A stretch of DNA of 44,433 nt from positions 1 to 44,433 of the forward strand of contig CANIBL010000019.1 in assembly GCA_947466225.1 (NCBI GenBank), given 5' to 3'. How positions within the stretch are numbered: the first letter of the stretch is position 1; each line of letters starts with the position of its first letter. The DNA comes from Deltaproteobacteria bacterium. Its GTDB lineage: Bacteria > Bdellovibrionota_B > Oligoflexia > Oligoflexales > Bog-1112. The translations under genes and the position numbers were made by a program. The notes under the pieces are model-generated. The model was not told the origin of the DNA, made no database searches, and saw nothing but the letters and a program-made list of their open reading frames with translations. Positions 28,410-36,629 of this stretch are shown here, one piece after another.

Positions 28410-29380
28410 TAGGCGCCTTTTTCAAAGACCCGTAACTTTGCGCTTCGGGCTCGTGGATTTTGATCGCTTTCTTCCGGACTCGCATTCAGTGGGAATGGTT
28501 TTATGATTGTACCGAGAATATTCTTTTTCTCCAAGTAAACAGGAAGATCCTTCGGTAAGAGAGATGGGGGATTGGCCCATTGTCGCAACGTGTGCTTGAC
28601 GATGCGGTCTTCAAGGGAGTGAAAGGTTAATACGCAAAGCCGGCCCTTGGGGCGTAAGACAGAGAGAGCCTGGGGTAGCCACATTTCCAGCTCTTGTAGT
28701 TCTCCGTTGAGGTAGATGCGAAGGGCTTGAAATGTTTTGGTTGCTGGGTGTTTTCGGCTTTGGGTGGAGTAGGATACGGTTTTTTGAATGAGAGAGGCGA
28801 GCGCTCCCGTTGTGGTAAGGGGGTGTTCTTCGCGTTGAGAAACGATAACTCGCGCAATTTTACGACCTTGTGGCTCTTCCCCATATTTCCATAGAATGTT
28901 GCGCAACTCTTCTTCGCCCACTTCTTGCAAGAATTCTTGGGCACTAGGGGTTTCGCTATTGGGGTTCATGCGCATATCAAGAGGCCCGTCCTTTTGGAAC
29001 GAGAACCCTCGAGTTGGTGTATCAAGTTGGGGGCTGGAGACGCCCAGGTCAGCGAGAATAGCATCTGCTTGGGAAAAACCATGCTCCGCACAAGCTGTTT
29101 CTAGTTGAGAAAATTCCCCGTGAAAGAGGCATACTTGCCCAGAGGAAATGGCTTCTGCGAATTTTCGCTGCAGGACTGCGATGGCATTTGGGTCTCGGTC
29201 AATGCACAATAACCTTCCATTTGGTTGAATTTGCTTGAGTATTTGTGTGCTGTGCCCTCCGTATCCTGCTGTGCAGTCAATGACTTGAGCGCCTGGATGT
29301 AGAGCCAAATGGGATAGGGTTTCTGCGAGGAGAACGGGGATGTGAATCTCTGTGTGCACAAGGATACCTATACATAACAT
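28409..29380 (-). CDS. rsmH: 16S rRNA m4C1402 methyltransferase
   Basis: SAM-dependent enzyme (formerly MraW) that N4-methylates C1402 of 16S rRNA, first gene of the dcw cluster. 323 residues from the chosen start. The HIPVLLAETLSHL opening, the SAM-binding CTAGYGGHSTQIL, LADLGVSSPQLD, and the RALR-type FQALRIYLNGELQEL and LTFHSLEDRIVK segments are present. ATG 29380 is chosen because the promoter at 29435-29463 lies upstream, so the 51-residue longer frame starting at 29533 would begin before transcription does. GTG 29359 is a further alternative. Confidence 0.94.
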   Translation of the reverse strand: MLCIGILVHTEIHIPVLLAETLSHLALHPGAQVIDCTAGYGGHSTQILKQIQPNGRLLCIDRDPNAIAVLQRKFAEAISSGQVCLFHGEFSQLETACAEHGFSQADAILADLGVSSPQLDTPTRGFSFQKDGPLDMRMNPNSETPSAQEFLQEVGEEELRNILWKYGEEPQGRKIARVIVSQREEHPLTTTGALASLIQKTVSYSTQSRKHPATKTFQALRIYLNGELQELEMWLPQALSVLRPKGRLCVLTFHSLEDRIVKHTLRQWANPPSLLPKDLPVYLEKKNILGTIIKPFPLNASPEESDQNPRARSAKLRVFEKGA

Positions 29381-29434
29381 GTGAGGAGGGACAGTCCTCC
29401 CAATCGAGCAGTGTACCTGGTTTTTTTTGTGTTG

Positions 29435-29463
29435 GATATACTGTGTGAATAGGGACTGTGTAA
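29435..29463 (-). promoter_or_regulatory. Promoter of the dcw cluster
   Basis: On the minus strand TTACAC (29463-29458) and TATATC (29440-29435) are separated by 17 bases, a good sigma-70 fit. The start of transcription near 29428 gives a leader of about 48 bases before rsmH. mraZ, the usual repressor gene at this place, is absent, and no repeated MraZ boxes (TGGGN) were seen. Confidence 0.65.
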
Positions 29464-29474
29464 CCGACTTTTCC

Positions 29475-29517
29475 CTCATGCCCAGACCGAAAGCCGTATG
29501 GGTATCTCCCGCGATTA
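29475..29517. repeat. Degenerate half of the GTCATCCC-type repeat
   Basis: CTCATGCCCAGACCG then, after a short middle with 2 bases lost, TATGGGTATCTCCCGCGATT. It aligns with the first half of the murD insertion (CATGCCCAGGCCG ... TCTGGGCATCTCCTGCGAT). It is in the intergenic space between rsmH and the LysM gene, just upstream of the dcw promoter. Confidence 0.6.
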
Positions 29518-29624
29518 TCTCCATTTTGCCCATCCTTTTTTGCCCTCACTCCCTTCTATTAAGAAATGCAAAAATAACCCGAAGCCGTTGGTATGAATTT
29601 TCGCAACAGGAAAGGAACACCGCT

Positions 29625-30572
29625 ATGAGACGTTTGAGGTGGGTTGCGCGGTATGGTCCTTGGAGTGCCTGGCTTTTGCTGGGGGCTCTTTGTGGTTGTA
29701 CCCATGGGTCGACAACAACGAATGGGGTGGCGTCGTCTGGAAATGCCACAAATCTCACAGGAACGGAGCTGCTGGATCAGGCGCCAGCAGAGCCAGTAGC
29801 AGAAAACTTGGTGGCACCGGATGCTGGTCAGTCGCCCCAGTCGCAGGCTGTGAAAGAGGTGGAGCCTGAAAATGCCCCTCCTCCGGCAACAGAGGCTGCC
29901 CCTGCACCTGTAGCAGAGGCAAAACCAGTGGCTGCAGAAGCATTGCCAGCTGCAGCCGTTACACCGGGAGGCGCTTCGGAGTTTCAAAGTGGTTTTGCAG
30001 GAATGCCCATGGGCCCAGGCTTGCCAGAAGCCGGTGCGTTGATGGTCTATGTGGTTCGACCCCAAGATACCCTATCCTTGGTGGCAAAACGCATTTATGG
30101 AAGCGCGGGGAAGTGGAAAGAGCTTGCAGCTTTTTCCCATCTGCAAAATCCCAATCTGATTTTCCCTGGAGATGTTTTGTATTACCCACTTACGGAAAAA
30201 ACACAAAAATTTGCGCAAACGCAAATCATTCCGGATGATCATCATGTGGTGACGGTGGCTCACACAACACTGTCGAATATTTCAAAAGAAGTATATGGCG
30301 AGAGTAAGTATTGGAAGATGATTTGGAGAGAAAACGGCCAAATTCAAAACCCCTTTCACGTGAAAAAAGGCGAGGTAGTCTACTATCCCGCAAAGTCCCT
30401 GCTTGTCATGGTAGAAAAAGTAGTGGCGCAGCAACCCGAAACCCAAAACACAACCCAAACTGAGAATACAACCCAAACTGAGAATACAACCCAAACTGAG
30501 AATACAACCCAAACTGAGAATACAAGTGAAAATAGTGAAACCCCAAACGCAACCCAAACCGGTGTGAAATGA
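29625..30572 (+). CDS. LysM-domain lipoprotein
   Basis: 315 residues. An N-terminal lipoprotein signal (AWLLLGALCGC, lipidated Cys near residue 25) leads into an Ala/Pro-rich linker. Two LysM-type domains follow: about 141-190 (VYVVRPQDTLSLVAKRIYG) and about 206-257 (VVTVAHTTLSNISKEVYG). LysM domains bind the glycan strands of peptidoglycan, so the protein should be membrane-anchored and wall-bound. The tail carries four TTQTEN repeats. ATG 29625 follows AAAGGAA. It is divergent from rsmH and convergent with the murU-like gene (20 bases between stops). Confidence 0.85.
   Translation: MRRLRWVARYGPWSAWLLLGALCGCTHGSTTTNGVASSGNATNLTGTELLDQAPAEPVAENLVAPDAGQSPQSQAVKEVEPENAPPPATEAAPAPVAEAKPVAAEALPAAAVTPGGASEFQSGFAGMPMGPGLPEAGALMVYVVRPQDTLSLVAKRIYGSAGKWKELAAFSHLQNPNLIFPGDVLYYPLTEKTQKFAQTQIIPDDHHVVTVAHTTLSNISKEVYGESKYWKMIWRENGQIQNPFHVKKGEVVYYPAKSLLVMVEKVVAQQPETQNTTQTENTTQTENTTQTENTTQTENTSENSETPNATQTGVK
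30450..30521 (+). repeat. 18-bp in-frame repeat in the LysM gene
   Basis: Four identical 18-base units encoding T-T-Q-T-E-N at residues about 276-299 of the LysM lipoprotein. The unit is a multiple of three, so copy number can change without breaking the frame. Confidence 0.9.
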
Positions 30573-30592
30573 AACCTGCAGGTTATCGAGTA

Positions 30593-31624
30593 TTAGATGG
30601 AAAAAGAGAAAGTCGCCTCTCTTGCCACAATGGATCGAGAGAGTTGCGAATGAGGGGCCACTTGAACGGTGGGCAGCAAGATCGTTCGCTCAACGAAACA
30701 TCCTTCGCAGAGTGTACAGTCTTCAGCCAGTACCGATCTAGGTCCAATGATACAGCCGGCGCGCAATTCGACGGATTCGTGCACCACGTTGTATCCATGA
30801 AAGAAACAGCCTTTTCTCTCCTCCTCGTGTAGGAGAGAAAACCCGAATGCGGTGAAAATTTCTTTGATAAATTCGACCCATGGATGAGTAGGTATTGTTT
30901 CAAGTAGATGGAAAAACTGTTGATGTGCCTGCCAATAGGCTTGAGGTGTCCCTACATCAGCCCAAAAAAGAAGGGGCGGTATAGCGGCGTGGATCTTTTT
31001 TTGTTCTGTGAGCGCCTTTTGATAAAATGGGATGATGCTTGCGTTTGTAGAGGTTTCAATCTCACATAAAAACGTGTCTGACAGCTTGTGTATACATGCA
31101 AATCCATGGCCTGTATAAGCTTCAAATGGATGTGATATCGCGGCCTTTTCCCCGATTGCCTCGACAGAGTTTCCTTTTACCCAAATTTGATTCTTCTCTG
31201 TAGGATTGGGCGCTGACAAAAGACCCATGGTGGCCCAGGTCTCGCTTTCTGTGGAGAACATACCTGTTGTGAGGGGGAAATCTGTGATTACATCAGCATT
31301 GTGAACGAGGATATCCTCCCCGCCTCTCCAAACGGAAAGCGGTCGAAAAACACCGGCTGTCCCTAGAATTTGGGGTTCAAATGACAGGTGTACAGCGAGA
31401 TTTTTGGGGGGGTGGGTATCTAGGTATGCTTCAATACAATGGGATAAATAGTGCGTGTTGATGGCAACGTGAGAAAAATGGGCATGCGCCAGGCGTCGCA
31501 GAATGATCTCTAAAAGGGGAACCCCCATAAAGGGCAAAAGGGGTTTTGGACACTTTTCTGTCAGGGGATGAAGGCGTTGTCCAAAACCTGCCCCCAATAT
31601 CACGGCTTTTCGAAGAGATTTCAT
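30593..31624 (-). CDS. NDP-sugar nucleotidyltransferase, MurU-like
   Basis: Forms a nucleoside-diphosphate sugar from a sugar 1-phosphate. 343 residues. The signature GAGFGQRLHPLTEKCPKPLL (11-30) and the metal-site NADV (about 111-114) are typical. Next to an AmgK kinase, the likely reaction is MurNAc-1-P to UDP-MurNAc (MurU). MurU itself is near 220 residues, however; this protein has an extra C-terminal half ending in a hexapeptide-like helix (GCIIGPRSVLAEDCTLCEG), so a mannose- or glucose-1-phosphate enzyme is an alternative. ATG 31624 overlaps the amgK stop (ATGA); a longer frame from 31684 would lie inside amgK. Confidence 0.78.
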   Translation of the reverse strand: MKSLRKAVILGAGFGQRLHPLTEKCPKPLLPFMGVPLLEIILRRLAHAHFSHVAINTHYLSHCIEAYLDTHPPKNLAVHLSFEPQILGTAGVFRPLSVWRGGEDILVHNADVITDFPLTTGMFSTESETWATMGLLSAPNPTEKNQIWVKGNSVEAIGEKAAISHPFEAYTGHGFACIHKLSDTFLCEIETSTNASIIPFYQKALTEQKKIHAAIPPLLFWADVGTPQAYWQAHQQFFHLLETIPTHPWVEFIKEIFTAFGFSLLHEEERKGCFFHGYNVVHESVELRAGCIIGPRSVLAEDCTLCEGCFVERTILLPTVQVAPHSQLSRSIVAREATFSFSI

Positions 31625-32634
31625 GCTGTGTGCCTCTGGGCTTCTTGCATTCGATGGAGAAGCTCTCCAGAGAGAAAGGGCCATCGTGGATCATAGGTGG
31701 GAATCGCAGACAAAAAAGACAATGTCGTGGGAATATATTGCAAAAAGCTCGCATTTTTGGTGTGACCTAAAAACCCATAACTCCCCAAAATTTTCAGTAG
31801 CCGTTGCAGAAAAACGGGTTGCCACTGGGGGGCAAGTTGGCTGGTGTGCGAGAGAGCTTCTTGAAACAGCTGCTGTCGAAGCGGGATGGAAACAGGCGGG
31901 TAGGGATCAAAAAGTAGGGAGATAAGGTCATAGACAGGGGAACCCAGGCGGGCATCTTGAAAATCGATGATATAGGGACCATCTTGGTGGAAGAGAATAT
32001 TTCGCGAATGAAAATCTCGGTGCACAAAAAACCGACTTTGCGCCTCAATATGGGCGGAGATTATTTGAACCTCTTGCTCAAATTGGTGCTCTTCTGCTGG
32101 AGATAGCATGAGTTGTGCTATAGCCTGAAGAAAATGGGTACGAAAAAAATGGAGCTCTCGTGTAAGTAGGGCTTGGTCAAACTTGCGTTGGGTATACGCA
32201 GGGTGCTGGGGCGCGTGAAGTAGTTTACCCACGAGAGGAAAGATCGACCGATATAATACTGCAATTTCTTCCGAATTTTTTGCAGCCCGTATTTTTTTTT
32301 CTAGGGATTCTGCCCCCAAATGCTCAATGAGAAGGAGGCCAAGGTCAGGGAAAATACTCTGAATGGTCGGCACAGGAAGGCCGTGAGACAACAAAAATTG
32401 CTGCAAGGACACCCAGTCATATGCCCCTTGTTGCACTAGAATTCGGTCTTTTTCTCCTAATACCATCAGCGCGAAAGGGTGTTCTTTTTCTGTATGAACC
32501 TCATAATAGGTGCGGTCAGACGCATCTCCAGCTAACCAGTTGATTTCAACTGTTTTTACCTGAAGAGCCGCTCGCAATGCCTGTTCGATAACGGGTTGAT
32601 TTTCCATGTATAACACCTTTTGGTACGCATCCAT
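31621..32634 (-). CDS. amgK: Anomeric sugar kinase AmgK-like
   Basis: Phosphotransferase of the aminoglycoside-kinase fold; AmgK makes MurNAc-1-P or GlcNAc-1-P from recycled free sugars. 337 residues. Catalytic motif HRDFHSRN at 205-212 and metal-binding DFQDARLG at 224-231, GDASDRTYY (36-44) as N-lobe signature. It overlaps the dagK-like stop by one base (TAATG). A second in-frame ATG at 32607 has a better ribosome site (AAAGGTG) and is a good alternative start. Gene order kinase-nucleotidyltransferase matches the AmgK-MurU pair that bypasses de novo UDP-MurNAc synthesis in other proteobacteria. Confidence 0.82.
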   Translation of the reverse strand: MDAYQKVLYMENQPVIEQALRAALQVKTVEINWLAGDASDRTYYEVHTEKEHPFALMVLGEKDRILVQQGAYDWVSLQQFLLSHGLPVPTIQSIFPDLGLLLIEHLGAESLEKKIRAAKNSEEIAVLYRSIFPLVGKLLHAPQHPAYTQRKFDQALLTRELHFFRTHFLQAIAQLMLSPAEEHQFEQEVQIISAHIEAQSRFFVHRDFHSRNILFHQDGPYIIDFQDARLGSPVYDLISLLFDPYPPVSIPLRQQLFQEALSHTSQLAPQWQPVFLQRLLKILGSYGFLGHTKNASFLQYIPTTLSFLSAIPTYDPRWPFLSGELLHRMQEAQRHTA

Positions 32635-33578
32635 TATGCAGGGATCAAAAAGGCAATCGTGGGACCTAGCTCAATGGAAAGCCCGTCACTATTTGCCATA
32701 AAGAGTTCTCCATCAAGGGTATAGGGGGAGGCTGTGGAAGTGGAAATGGCGAGGCGCTTGCAGCAAAAATCCACCCAATAGGAATGTGGATTTTGTTGAT
32801 TGCGCAAACAAAACCAGAGCATAGAAGCCAATTTTTTTGCTACTTCATTTGGGGGCAGCTGGATGCTGATGCATTCAAAACGATCTGGATTGGCCTCCAA
32901 TTTTTGGAAAAAAGGAATTTTCATGGGGAGTTGTTTTACTGTGGAGCAAAACACGCTGGCCGACCCATGGGAGAGAGGGGGTTGTGCATCAATCTGCAGT
33001 GTGGTGGGGTCCTGTTGGACGATGCGAAAGAAAAAGGCACTTTGTAGGAGGTAGGAAAGACACAATCTGCCAATTAGGGCCAAGGCCCCCCAGGCTCCGG
33101 TCTTGTTTTGATAGAATTCGGCTAAATATCGAGCACTTGTGCCGTTTGCAAAGAGAAAGCCATATTGATCTCCGATTTTTAATGTGGGGACATGAATGGT
33201 TTCTTTAAAGAATCCAGTGGAATGCGCCTCAATAAGGCGAAACAATAGATGTTCTGGGGTGCCTTGAATCTGTAGGTTGTCAGCCAGCATATTCATGGTG
33301 CCGCCGCGCAACAAGACAATATGGGGCAAAGGATTTTCTTTGTATACGTGAATAAAGGCTGTGAGGGTACGGCTGATGGTGCCGTCCCCGCCATTGATGG
33401 CCAGGATTTTAATGTTTTTTCTTGAGAACTCCTGGGCTACCTTGTACAACTCGTCCAGGTCGTTTGTGACCGCTACTTTTCCTTGCTCCCCTGCAATATA
33501 GGTCAAAAGCAATTGTCGGTGCGGGTATTGCTTGTTGAGTTTGGAATGTGGGTTGGTAATAATCCCGATTCCGGCCAT
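32634..33578 (-). CDS. Diacylglycerol kinase-family lipid kinase
   Basis: 314 residues with the DAGK catalytic domain: the nucleotide loop GGDGT at 63-67 (INGGDGTISR) and RGGTMNMLADNL (about 91-102). The protein probably phosphorylates diacylglycerol or a sphingoid/isoprenoid lipid; the substrate is not shown by sequence. ATG 33578 is chosen (GAGG 6 bases upstream); a longer frame to 33713 would overlap the oppositely transcribed sigma gene. First of three coupled genes, followed by amgK and the MurU-like gene; only 53 bases separate it from the divergent rpoH. Confidence 0.82.
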   Translation of the reverse strand: MAGIGIITNPHSKLNKQYPHRQLLLTYIAGEQGKVAVTNDLDELYKVAQEFSRKNIKILAINGGDGTISRTLTAFIHVYKENPLPHIVLLRGGTMNMLADNLQIQGTPEHLLFRLIEAHSTGFFKETIHVPTLKIGDQYGFLFANGTSARYLAEFYQNKTGAWGALALIGRLCLSYLLQSAFFFRIVQQDPTTLQIDAQPPLSHGSASVFCSTVKQLPMKIPFFQKLEANPDRFECISIQLPPNEVAKKLASMLWFCLRNQQNPHSYWVDFCCKRLAISTSTASPYTLDGELFMANSDGLSIELGPTIAFLIPA

Positions 33579-33631
33579 GGAAACCTCTGTGGTGGTAAGG
33601 ATGAACCCGTTGTATCCGTAGGTGGTTTGTT

Positions 33632-34513
33632 GTGAGAAATCTGCCAGTACCAGCCGGCCCCTCTGCGCTTGCCAATGTTTCCCCCTTGCAGCTTTATTTG
33701 CAAGAAATTGCAAAGTATCCTTTGCTGGAACCAGAGGAGGAGTTTGAACTCGCTCGTAAACATTTTGAAGAGGCTGATGTCACATCCGCCCACCGATTGA
33801 TTACCTCCAATCTACGCTTGGTCGTCAAAATCGCAAATGATTTTCGAACAGCCCAGGTTACCCTATTGGACTTAATTCAAGAAGGCAACTATGGTCTGAT
33901 GCAGGCAGTGAAAAAATTCAATCCTTATAAGGGGGTGAAACTTTCGAGCTATGCAGCCTGGTGGATTCGCGCTTACATCTTGAAATATTTGATGGAGCAA
34001 AAAAGTCAGGTAAAGATCGCGACCACAGCCGCCCAGCGCAAATTGTTTTACAATCTGCAGAAGGAGACGGATCGGCTCTTGTTGGAATACGACACAGCAG
34101 ATCCAAAGAGAATTGCCGCCAATTTGGATGTGACAGAAAAAGACGTGATCGAAATGCAAAAGCGATTGCGGGCTCCCGATCTTTCTCTTGATGCTCCTGT
34201 TGATATACACGGAGAAGATGGGGAGCTTCGGGGGAATTTTCTCATTGATCCTCGGGCAGAATCCATCGATGATGTGCTGGCAGCAAAGCAAATACAGGAT
34301 CTTTTCTCCCTGTATTTGCAAGAATTTCAAGGTCAGCTTGCAGGGCGGGATCGAGAAATCTTTGACTTGCGCCTTCTGGCTGAAACGCCCCTGACGTTGC
34401 AGGAAATTGGGGACAAGTATGGATTTTCTCGAGAAAGAGCGCGGCAAATCGAGACGCGTATTTTACAACGATTGAAAGAATTTGTGTCCCAAAAGGGCAC
34501 GTTAGATGTGTAA
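33632..34513 (+). CDS. rpoH: Heat-shock type sigma factor RpoH
   Basis: Sigma-70 family, group 3, 293 residues. Region 2 contains RLVVKIANDFRT, LLDLIQEGNYGLMQAVKKFNP and SSYAAWWIRAYI (about 62-115). The RpoH box, QRKLFYNLQ, is at 135-143, which separates RpoH from RpoD and RpoS. Region 4 ends in YGFSRERARQIETRILQRLK. In other proteobacteria RpoH directs chaperone and protease genes under heat stress. GTG 33632 is used, with AGGTGG six bases before. yajC begins 34 bases after its stop. Confidence 0.88.
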   Translation: MRNLPVPAGPSALANVSPLQLYLQEIAKYPLLEPEEEFELARKHFEEADVTSAHRLITSNLRLVVKIANDFRTAQVTLLDLIQEGNYGLMQAVKKFNPYKGVKLSSYAAWWIRAYILKYLMEQKSQVKIATTAAQRKLFYNLQKETDRLLLEYDTADPKRIAANLDVTEKDVIEMQKRLRAPDLSLDAPVDIHGEDGELRGNFLIDPRAESIDDVLAAKQIQDLFSLYLQEFQGQLAGRDREIFDLRLLAETPLTLQEIGDKYGFSRERARQIETRILQRLKEFVSQKGTLDV

Positions 34514-34547
34514 CCATTTTAGTAGCGAAATAGAAAGAGAGCCTTGT

Positions 34548-34898
34548 ATGAAACGATGGGTATGGATGAGTTTGGTAAGTGGTCAATGCGCATTTGCTGA
34601 CGGTGCAACGGCACAACCCTCTATGATCGAGAGCCTGGTACCGTTTCTATTTATTTTTGTTGCAATGTATTTCATTCTGATTCGACCTCAAACGAAAAAG
34701 GCAAAAGAGCAATCAGCATTTTTGCAAAACCTAAAAGCGGGCGACGAAGTTGTAACATCAGGTGGTATGATGGGTCGTGTGCGTAACGTCGCGCCTGATT
34801 TTATCACTCTAGATGCCGGTGGTGTGAGCTTAAAGTTTTTGCGAGAACATATCCAACGCTTGGCGCAAGCTCCAGCAGCCGCTGTAGAGAAGAAATAA
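34548..34898 (+). CDS. yajC: Sec accessory protein YajC
   Basis: Small membrane partner of SecDF in the Sec translocase. 116 residues: a hydrophobic helix (about 26-46, SLVPFLFIFVAMYFILIRP), the conserved RPQTKKAKE, and the beta-rich domain with LKAGDEVVTSGGMMGRV. ATG 34548 is chosen because it sits in front of this topology with AGAGAG upstream; an earlier in-frame ATG (34506) would overlap the rpoH stop. secD and secF, common next genes, are not here. Confidence 0.92.
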   Translation: MKRWVWMSLVSGQCAFADGATAQPSMIESLVPFLFIFVAMYFILIRPQTKKAKEQSAFLQNLKAGDEVVTSGGMMGRVRNVAPDFITLDAGGVSLKFLREHIQRLAQAPAAAVEKK

Positions 34899-34961
34899 CC
34901 GGCATCTTTCGCGATCAATGTGTGAGTAGAGTGCAACACGACTTGGATACGAAGGGGTTTT

Positions 34962-35930
34962 ATGAAGCTCGCGTCATGTGTCTGCCTGGCTTCGATGTGG
35001 ATCTCTCAGGGGCTCGTAGCGGAAGCGCCGTTGCCGGGCCGCTTGCCAAACGAATTCGAAAGCACGGGCGGCCATAGCTTGGGATTTGGCCACGGAGGCA
35101 TGGCGGCGGTTTCAGAGCAGAGCTCGGTTCGTATGAACCCAGCCATGCTGCCTTTTGAAAAGCAGTACCGGGTTTCAGGTGGGTACCACTGGCCAACTTT
35201 AGGTCGAGATTTCTATCAGGCAGGGGTTGTGGACTCCAAAACTTCTGCCATGGCTGCAGGTATTACCTATACCGCTGGCACTGCAAAATACCGTGATTAT
35301 ACCCTGTGTGCCACTCAAGAGCAGCGCGAAGCCGCTTTCTATGACTCTCCCATTCGCCACCGGGTAGCCTTGGGGTTGGCACAGTCGTTTGACAAATTTT
35401 CCATGGGTGTTGGGGGACAATATGTAGAGGCTCCCTTGGGCCTCGAAGAAACCACGAAGGGGATTACCCTGGCTTTCGGGGTTGCAGGCCTGTTAACGCC
35501 TATGTTGCGTTTCGGTCTTTCTGCTGAAAATTTAGCCAACGGAAAGGTGCGAGAGCTTGCGCCGACTACCTACCGTGGAGGGCTGGCCTATACGCTCTTT
35601 GGGGGCGATATGACCTTGCATGTGGATTATCATCAGCGCCAGCGGGTATTGCGAGAACTTTTGGCCTACGGTGAACTTGAATCCAAGGCGGGTGTGCCAA
35701 ACACGCCTGAACGAATGGTAACAGCGTCTGCTTCTCTGCGGATTCAAAATCTGCTACGGTTGATGGCAGCCTATGGGCAGAGTGTAGATGGGCTTTCCCG
35801 GCGGGTGCTATCAGGTGGGGTTGCGGTAGTAAATCAGAATTTCTCCCTCTCCTATTTGGTGAGCCGCCCGATTTTTACAGAAGAAAAAGTGCACCAAGCC
35901 GTGAATGCGGGCCTTGAAATGACCTTGTAG
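34962..35930 (+). CDS. Outer-membrane beta-barrel protein, PorV/FadL-like
   Basis: 322 residues, with a signal peptide at the N-terminus (cleavage probable near residue 20, GLVAEA). The rest alternates amphipathic strands and ends in an aromatic/hydrophobic beta strand (AVNAGLEMTL), as outer-membrane barrels do. The segment SSVRMNPAML near 48-57 resembles the conserved start of PorV/PorQ/FadL-type barrels. Function is not evident; a transport or anchor role is guesswork. A good ribosome site (AAGGGG) precedes ATG 34962. Sits between yajC and sdhC. Confidence 0.6.
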   Translation: MKLASCVCLASMWISQGLVAEAPLPGRLPNEFESTGGHSLGFGHGGMAAVSEQSSVRMNPAMLPFEKQYRVSGGYHWPTLGRDFYQAGVVDSKTSAMAAGITYTAGTAKYRDYTLCATQEQREAAFYDSPIRHRVALGLAQSFDKFSMGVGGQYVEAPLGLEETTKGITLAFGVAGLLTPMLRFGLSAENLANGKVRELAPTTYRGGLAYTLFGGDMTLHVDYHQRQRVLRELLAYGELESKAGVPNTPERMVTASASLRIQNLLRLMAAYGQSVDGLSRRVLSGGVAVVNQNFSLSYLVSRPIFTEEKVHQAVNAGLEMTL

Positions 35931-35941
35931 GAGGTTGTGGG

Positions 35942-36610
35942 ATGATGTCGATCTCTTCGTTTTATCGCTCTTCCGTGGGCTGTAAAGTGGTAATGGCGCT
36001 GACCGGTCTTGGACTGGTGGGGTTTTTATGTGCACATTTAGCCGGTAATCTCCTTGTGTTCAAAGGCCCAGAGGCCATGAATCACTATGCGAGAAGCTTG
36101 CGCGACTATCTCCCGATTCTGTGGGTGCTTCGGGTGGGTCTTGTCGGCATGTTTATGCTGCATATTGCTTCTGCCATTCGACTTACCCAACTCAATCGCA
36201 AGGCGCGTCCTGTTGAATATGCAAAAAAGAAAAACGTGCAGTCTACGATATCCTCTCGTACCATGATGCTGAGTGGTACCGTGGTACTTTCTTTCGTTCT
36301 CTACCATTTGGCCCATTTAACCTTTCGTTGGACTCACCCCGAATTTCAGGAGTTGGGGGATTTCGATGTATATCAGATGTTGGTGATGAGTTTTCACTCG
36401 CCCTATGTCGCGTTTTTCTATTGCCTCTCCATCCTATTGCTTATGTCGCATTTGCATCATGGCATTGTGAGCCTCTTCCAGTCTTTGGGGCTTTATCATG
36501 GCGGTTTGCAGCTGGTGATTCGCATGGCTGGCGCTGGGTTGAGCGTGCTGTTGGCGGCGGGCTTTTTATCGATTCCTACGGCAATTTTTTGTGGCTGGAT
36601 CGGATTGTAA
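35942..36610 (+). CDS. sdhC: Succinate dehydrogenase cytochrome b subunit
   Basis: Membrane anchor of succinate:quinone oxidoreductase. 222 residues with five hydrophobic helices and conserved histidines (CAHLAG, LHIASA, YHLAHLTF, HLHHG), as in the single-subunit, two-heme type-B enzymes (fumarate reductase-like). No separate sdhD follows. First gene of sdhCAB, 11 bases after the barrel protein gene. Confidence 0.92.
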   Translation: MMSISSFYRSSVGCKVVMALTGLGLVGFLCAHLAGNLLVFKGPEAMNHYARSLRDYLPILWVLRVGLVGMFMLHIASAIRLTQLNRKARPVEYAKKKNVQSTISSRTMMLSGTVVLSFVLYHLAHLTFRWTHPEFQELGDFDVYQMLVMSFHSPYVAFFYCLSILLLMSHLHHGIVSLFQSLGLYHGGLQLVIRMAGAGLSVLLAAGFLSIPTAIFCGWIGL

Positions 36611-36629
36611 TGTCACGTAGGGGGAAGTT

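Noticed and set aside
29381..29533. N-terminal extension of rsmH to 29533
   Set aside because: It runs upstream of the likely promoter, through the repeat, and the added residues do not resemble RsmH.
33579..33713. Upstream extension of the lipid kinase
   Set aside because: It would overlap the start of rpoH on the other strand, and the DAGK domain begins at ATG 33578.
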